NCBI GenBank assembly: GCA_017549745.1 | Contig: JAFYUA010000047.1 | Span: forward strand, 1 to 8,849 | From: Clostridia bacterium | GTDB taxonomy: Bacteria > Bacillota > Clostridia > UMGS1810 | Direction of reading: 5' to 3' | Length of the DNA: 8,849 bases | Part shown: positions 6,942 to 8,849 of the stretch, in pieces | Layout: each line of letters starts with the position of its first letter | Numbering within the stretch: position 1 is the first letter of the stretch | Notes under the pieces: generated by a model | Databases searched by the model: none | The model's input: the letters and a program-made list of their open reading frames with translations, nothing else | What the model was told of the DNA's origin: nothing | Program-made: the position numbers and the translations under genes

Positions 6942-7422
6942 ATGTATAAAAACAATCTTTATCCCATCTTTGAACATTTGTGTCAATGTATTCCCATATT
7001 TTTTGATAATCATTTTTGTCGCGAATTATGTGGTCATGATAAGACCTTTGCCATATCGAATTACCAATTTCTTTTGTAACCATTGTTTTAAATGAACGAA
7101 TAATGTCTTTGATATTCTTTGTAGGGGACGATGCCCTCATCGTCCCGTGAAGAAATATAATTAGATGTATGTGATTTGGCATGATAACATATTTGTCAAC
7201 GGTTACATTTTCGTATTTGTTATTTATGTTATTGATATATTTATCGCATATCGAACCATAATTTGATATTTGATTTTTCGGGACGATGTAGGCATCGTCC
7301 CCTACGATTATTTTTGACAATAATTCTTTTCGGTTCTTTACACATATCGTGATAAAATATGCTCCCGCTGCGGAATAATCATATCCTTTTAACCTTGTTG
7401 GTTTTCGTTTTGGTAAAATCAT
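6925..7422 (-). CDS. REP-associated tyrosine transposase (RAYT, Y1_Tnp / IS200-like TnpA_REP)
   Basis: RAYTs are single-domain HUH endonucleases related to IS200/IS605 TnpA. They cut and join single-stranded REP hairpins and are usually single-copy 'domesticated' genes. This 165-residue protein starts with RKPTRLKGYDYSAAGAYFIT (6-25), the standard N-terminus. It has the HUH metal motif MPNHIHLI (81-88, H84 and H86), then IWQRSYHDHIIRDKNDYQKIWEYI (123-146), which contains the conserved candidate catalytic tyrosines (Y128, Y139), and TNVQRW. No key residue is missing. Two REP-like palindromes lie inside the coding sequence, as residues 40-48 and 93-101. The last residues KTEQ are encoded by the terminator arm and look added to the normal family end. 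The start ATG overlaps the RHH stop by one base (TAATG). The gene is more AT-rich than the operon. Confidence 0.93.
   Translation of the reverse strand: MILPKRKPTRLKGYDYSAAGAYFITICVKNRKELLSKIIVGDDAYIVPKNQISNYGSICDKYINNINNKYENVTVDKYVIMPNHIHLIIFLHGTMRASSPTKNIKDIIRSFKTMVTKEIGNSIWQRSYHDHIIRDKNDYQKIWEYIDTNVQRWDKDCFYTCKTEQ
7121..7147 (+). repeat. REP-like palindrome, copy A (within the RAYT gene)
   Basis: A perfect 9-bp stem GGGACGATG (7125-7133) pairs with CATCGTCCC (7138-7146) around a 4-base loop CCCT, preceded by GTAG. On the coding (minus) strand it is read as GTMRASSPT, residues 93-101 of the transposase. It matches copy B at 25 of 27 positions in inverted orientation. Confidence 0.85.
7279..7305 (-). 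repeat. REP-like palindrome, copy B (within the RAYT gene)
   Basis: The same 9-bp stem, GGGACGATG (7280-7288) with CATCGTCCC (7293-7301), closes on the loop TAGG and is followed by CTAC. Its reverse complement differs from copy A at two bases, both in the loop. It is read as VGDDAYIVP, residues 40-48 of the transposase. Copies A and B are 131 bases apart and inverted. Confidence 0.85.
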
Positions 7423-7610
7423 TAATTTACTTTGCTATTGTCAATAGCATACTCCAGTAAAATATTAATTAGTTCATTTCTTGAACGATTTGTTTCCTCT
7501 GATAATTTGTTTAATTTTGCAACGGTATCTTCTTTTATCCTCACGGAAAAAGTCTTATACCCATCTTCGCCTTTTAAGTTCTTCTTGTTTATAATAAGTT
7601 TATCTTCCAT
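7422..7610 (-). CDS. Ribbon-helix-helix (Arc/MetJ-type) DNA-binding protein
   Basis: This 62-residue protein has an RHH fold. The beta strand KTFSVRI (19-25) contacts DNA, helix A covers about 27-39, the turn is TNRSRNE (40-46), and helix B is LINILLEYAI (47-56). The sequence resembles small RHH proteins common in gut Clostridia. It has a strong ribosome site GAGGTGA 6 bases before its ATG. Its stop shares a base with the RAYT start, so the two are translated from one message and probably coupled. Such proteins usually bind short repeated half-sites as dimers of dimers. The divergent intergenic region next to it contains a suitable inverted repeat. It is likely an autoregulator of the RHH-RAYT unit, and possibly a regulator or accessory of the transposase. 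The function is inferred. Confidence 0.85.
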   Translation of the reverse strand: MEDKLIINKKNLKGEDGYKTFSVRIKEDTVAKLNKLSEETNRSRNELINILLEYAIDNSKVN

Positions 7611-7637
7611 AACATTTCACCTCACATATAGTATATG

Positions 7638-7667
7638 TTGACCAAAGTGATAATTATATGTTATAAT
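7638..7667 (+). promoter_or_regulatory. Sigma-A-type promoter for the SLOG gene
   Basis: TTGACC (7638-7643) and TATAAT (7662-7667) are separated by 18 bases, which puts transcription start near 7674 and leaves a leader of about 60 bases before ATG 7736. The -10 box lies inside the inverted repeat at 7655-7679. No equally good promoter was found for the divergent RHH gene, although the region is rich in TATAAT-like strings. Confidence 0.65.
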
Positions 7668-7679
7668 ATATAACATATA
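7655..7679. promoter_or_regulatory. Inverted repeat, candidate operator for the RHH protein
   Basis: Arms of 11 bp (7655-7665 and 7669-7679) flank a 3-base centre ATA. The core half-site is TATGTT/AACATA. Related half-sites occur at 7634-7639 (TATGTT) and 7684-7691 (AACATGTT, itself a palindrome). RHH proteins commonly bind such short repeated half-sites. The assignment is positional and not proven. The AT-rich background makes short palindromes more likely by chance, though an 11-bp arm is long. Confidence 0.5.
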
Positions 7680-7735
7680 TAATAACATGTTGTTGGGTGA
7701 ACTACGCATCTTTTATTGTATGGGGTATTATAAAT

Positions 7736-8164
7736 ATGAAAAATGTAACTTTTTGCGGTCATAGTAAATTGAGTGAGAAAGAAAAAATTTTGTTGAAAAA
7801 AGAATTGAATAAAAAGCTCGAAAAACTTATTTCTAATGGTGCATGCACATTCCTTTTAGGTGGCTATGGCGATTTCGACCGCATTTGCGCTTATGTAATT
7901 CGTGAGTTGAAGAAGCAATATTCGCATATTGAGTCTGTTTTTGTAACTCCGTATATAAATAAGGAATATAATACTGAACTGTATGATGGTTCAGAATATC
8001 CGCCTATAGAAAATGTACCATTGCGTTATGCTATTTCTAAAAGGAATGAATATATGGTAGAAAAGGCTGATGTTATAATAGCATATGTAAATCACAGTTG
8101 GGGAGGAGCAGCCACAACACTTGAGTACGCAAAAAGGAAGCATAAAAATATTCAAGAGTTATGA
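7736..8164 (+). CDS. Small SLOG/YpsA-like Rossmann-fold protein
   Basis: This 142-residue protein has a Rossmann-like nucleotide-binding layout of the SLOG (SMF/DprA-LOG) superfamily, nearest in style to YpsA/DUF1273. A first strand ends in TFCGHS (5-10). A second strand and glycine loop read TFLLGGYGDFDR (38-49). A long helix is followed by the strand VFVTPYI. Then comes YPPIENVPLRYAISKRNEYMV (88-108), and finally ADVIIAYVNHSWGGAATTLEYAKRK (111-135), where the GGA-T turn would bind a nucleotide phosphate. SLOG proteins include lysine decarboxylase-like LOG enzymes and sensors in bacterial conflict systems. The substrate of this small stand-alone type is unknown. ATG 7736 is chosen because TFCGH sits next to it. 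GTG 7697 is possible but lacks a ribosome site, and even ATG 7736 has only a weak GGGG upstream. Codons are AT-rich, unlike the operon. Confidence 0.75.
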   Translation: MKNVTFCGHSKLSEKEKILLKKELNKKLEKLISNGACTFLLGGYGDFDRICAYVIRELKKQYSHIESVFVTPYINKEYNTELYDGSEYPPIENVPLRYAISKRNEYMVEKADVIIAYVNHSWGGAATTLEYAKRKHKNIQEL

Positions 8165-8169
8165 TTTCG

Positions 8170-8205
8170 AAAAAATCTCAGATGATATAACATTTGAGAT
8201 TTTTT
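8170..8205 (+). terminator. Rho-independent terminator after the SLOG gene
   Basis: A 15-bp stem (8170-8184 with 8191-8205, containing one G-T pair) closes on the loop ATATAA. The descending arm ends in six T and further T-rich sequence follows. It starts 5 bases after the TGA. Confidence 0.9.
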
Positions 8206-8256
8206 GTTTTTATCTCTTTATTTTTCTTTGTTTCTTTATTTTTTTGTGTTTTACTA
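8206..8256. other. T-rich tract upstream of the glycyl radical enzyme promoter
   Basis: This stretch is almost entirely pyrimidine, mostly T in runs of 4 to 7. It holds no gene. The minus-strand reading frame across it is low-complexity Lys/Thr/Asn and not protein-like. It may act as an A/T-rich UP-type element just upstream of the -35 box. That is inference. Confidence 0.4.
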
Positions 8257-8285
8257 TTGACTTTTTGTGAGAAATATTGTATATT
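8257..8285 (+). promoter_or_regulatory. Sigma-A-type promoter for the glycyl radical enzyme gene
   Basis: TTGACT (8257-8262) and TATATT (8280-8285) are separated by exactly 17 bases. The predicted start of transcription near 8292 gives a leader of about 65 bases. The leader contains two copies of TTTTGTTTTTG, 21 bases apart (8298-8308 and 8319-8329). Confidence 0.7.
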
Positions 8286-8356
8286 TAAAGTAGCTAATTT
8301 TGTTTTTGTTTTGAAATCTTTTGTTTTTGATGAATATGATACAGGAGTTGACCAAT

Positions 8357-8849
8357 ATGGCAAAATATTATAGCAAAGAGATATCCAAATCACCGCGAAT
8401 TGATATTCTCAAAAAAGCCCTTTTTGCAAACAAGCCCCGCATCGAGGCAGACAGAGCCGTTCTTCTGACCGAAAGCTACAAGGCTACCGAGAATCTTCCT
8501 ATTGTAGAAAGAAGAGCAAGGGCATTTTCTCATATTCTTCACAATCTTCCCGTCACAATCCGTGATAATGAGCTTGTGGTGGGCAGTGCCACAGTTATGC
8601 CCCGTAGTGCTCAGACCTTCCCCGAATTTTCTTTCAGCTGGCTTGAAGAAGAGTTCGACACCATTTCGACTCGCTCGGCAGACCCCTTTGAAATTTCCGA
8701 CGACACCAAAGCTCGTCTTCACGAAGCCTACAAATACTGGGGCGGCAAGACCACATCAGACCTTGCCACTTCGTTCATGGTGCCCGAGGCTGCCAAAGCC
8801 ATCGAGCACAACATCTTCACAGTGGGTAACTATTTCTACAACGGCGTAG
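8357..8849 (+). CDS. Glycyl radical enzyme, PFL-like superfamily, N-terminal part (open at window end)
   Basis: The frame is open from ATG 8357 to the window end, 164 codons without a stop. AGGAG (8343-8347) lies 9 bases upstream. The N-terminus matches the PFL domain of glycyl radical dehydratases and lyases: SPRIDILKKALFANKPRIEADRA (12-34), LLTESYKATENLP, the strand VTIRDNELVVGSATVMPRSAQTFPEF, then DTISTRSADPFEIS, YKYWGGKT and FTVGNYFYNGV. Full-length members are about 800 residues, so the catalytic cysteine and the C-terminal glycyl loop are outside the window. The dehydratase, amine-lyase and decarboxylase subfamilies cannot be separated from this part. Classical pyruvate formate-lyase is less likely given the 'EADRAVLLTESYK' start. 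A radical-SAM activating enzyme gene would be expected nearby, beyond the window. Composition matches the nusA operon rather than the AT-rich insert. Confidence 0.85.
   Translation, partial: MAKYYSKEISKSPRIDILKKALFANKPRIEADRAVLLTESYKATENLPIVERRARAFSHILHNLPVTIRDNELVVGSATVMPRSAQTFPEFSFSWLEEEFDTISTRSADPFEISDDTKARLHEAYKYWGGKTTSDLATSFMVPEAAKAIEHNIFTVGNYFYNGV

Noticed and set aside
7121..7305. Two similar palindromes as a minimal CRISPR array
   Set aside because: The copies are inverted, only two in number, lie within a coding sequence, and have a 131-base interval.
8178..8393. 71-codon minus-strand open frame
   Set aside because: It is low-complexity Lys/Thr/Asn from the T-rich tract and overlaps the promoter and start of the glycyl radical enzyme gene.
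8562..8849. 95-codon + strand open frame
   Set aside because: It overlaps the glycyl radical enzyme gene in another frame. The true frame runs off the window end and has clear family sequence.

Overview
The window looks like a Clostridia-class Firmicute, probably an anaerobic gut lineage of the Oscillospirales/Ruminococcaceae type. The evidence is the gene order nusA-ylxR-ylxQ-infB-rbfA-nrnA-truB-ribF, all on the + strand with gaps of 2 to 20 bases. In Clostridia, nrnA commonly sits between rbfA and truB. GGTGA-type ribosome binding sites recur through the operon. The taxonomic placement is inferred from protein sequence and gene order, not from a search.

Bases 1 to about 310 do not fit that operon. 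They hold the last 49 codons of a DUF2147-like protein, a family best known from Bacteroidetes and Proteobacteria, then its rho-independent terminator, then a second long hairpin. The sequence next runs, without a start codon or ribosome site, into the middle of nusA. The NusA N-terminal RNA-polymerase-binding domain and the first part of S1 are missing. This is either a chimeric contig join or a real rearrangement that broke nusA; I favour the join.

Bases 347 to 6921 are the translation and RNA-maturation operon. It encodes NusA (transcription elongation), YlxR and YlxQ (small RNA-binding proteins), IF-2 (initiation), RbfA (30S maturation), NrnA (nanoRNA and pAp breakdown), TruB (tRNA pseudouridine 55) and RibF (FMN/FAD synthesis). 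The operon ends at a strong palindromic terminator at 6905-6941.

Bases 6940 to about 8340 are an AT-rich accessory insert. Converging on ribF from the minus strand is a coupled two-gene unit: a ribbon-helix-helix (RHH) protein followed by a REP-associated tyrosine transposase (RAYT). The transposase gene carries two inverted copies of a REP-like palindrome inside its coding sequence, one on each side of the catalytic HUH motif. The arms of the shared ribF/RAYT terminator encode the same C-terminal KTEQ-stop in both genes. Divergent from the RHH gene is a small SLOG/YpsA-like protein. Its promoter overlaps an 11-bp inverted repeat that is a good candidate operator for the RHH protein.

From 8357 to the window end is the start of a glycyl radical enzyme (pyruvate formate-lyase-like superfamily) with a good sigma-A-type promoter. 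It is open at the right edge, and its composition returns to that of the operon.
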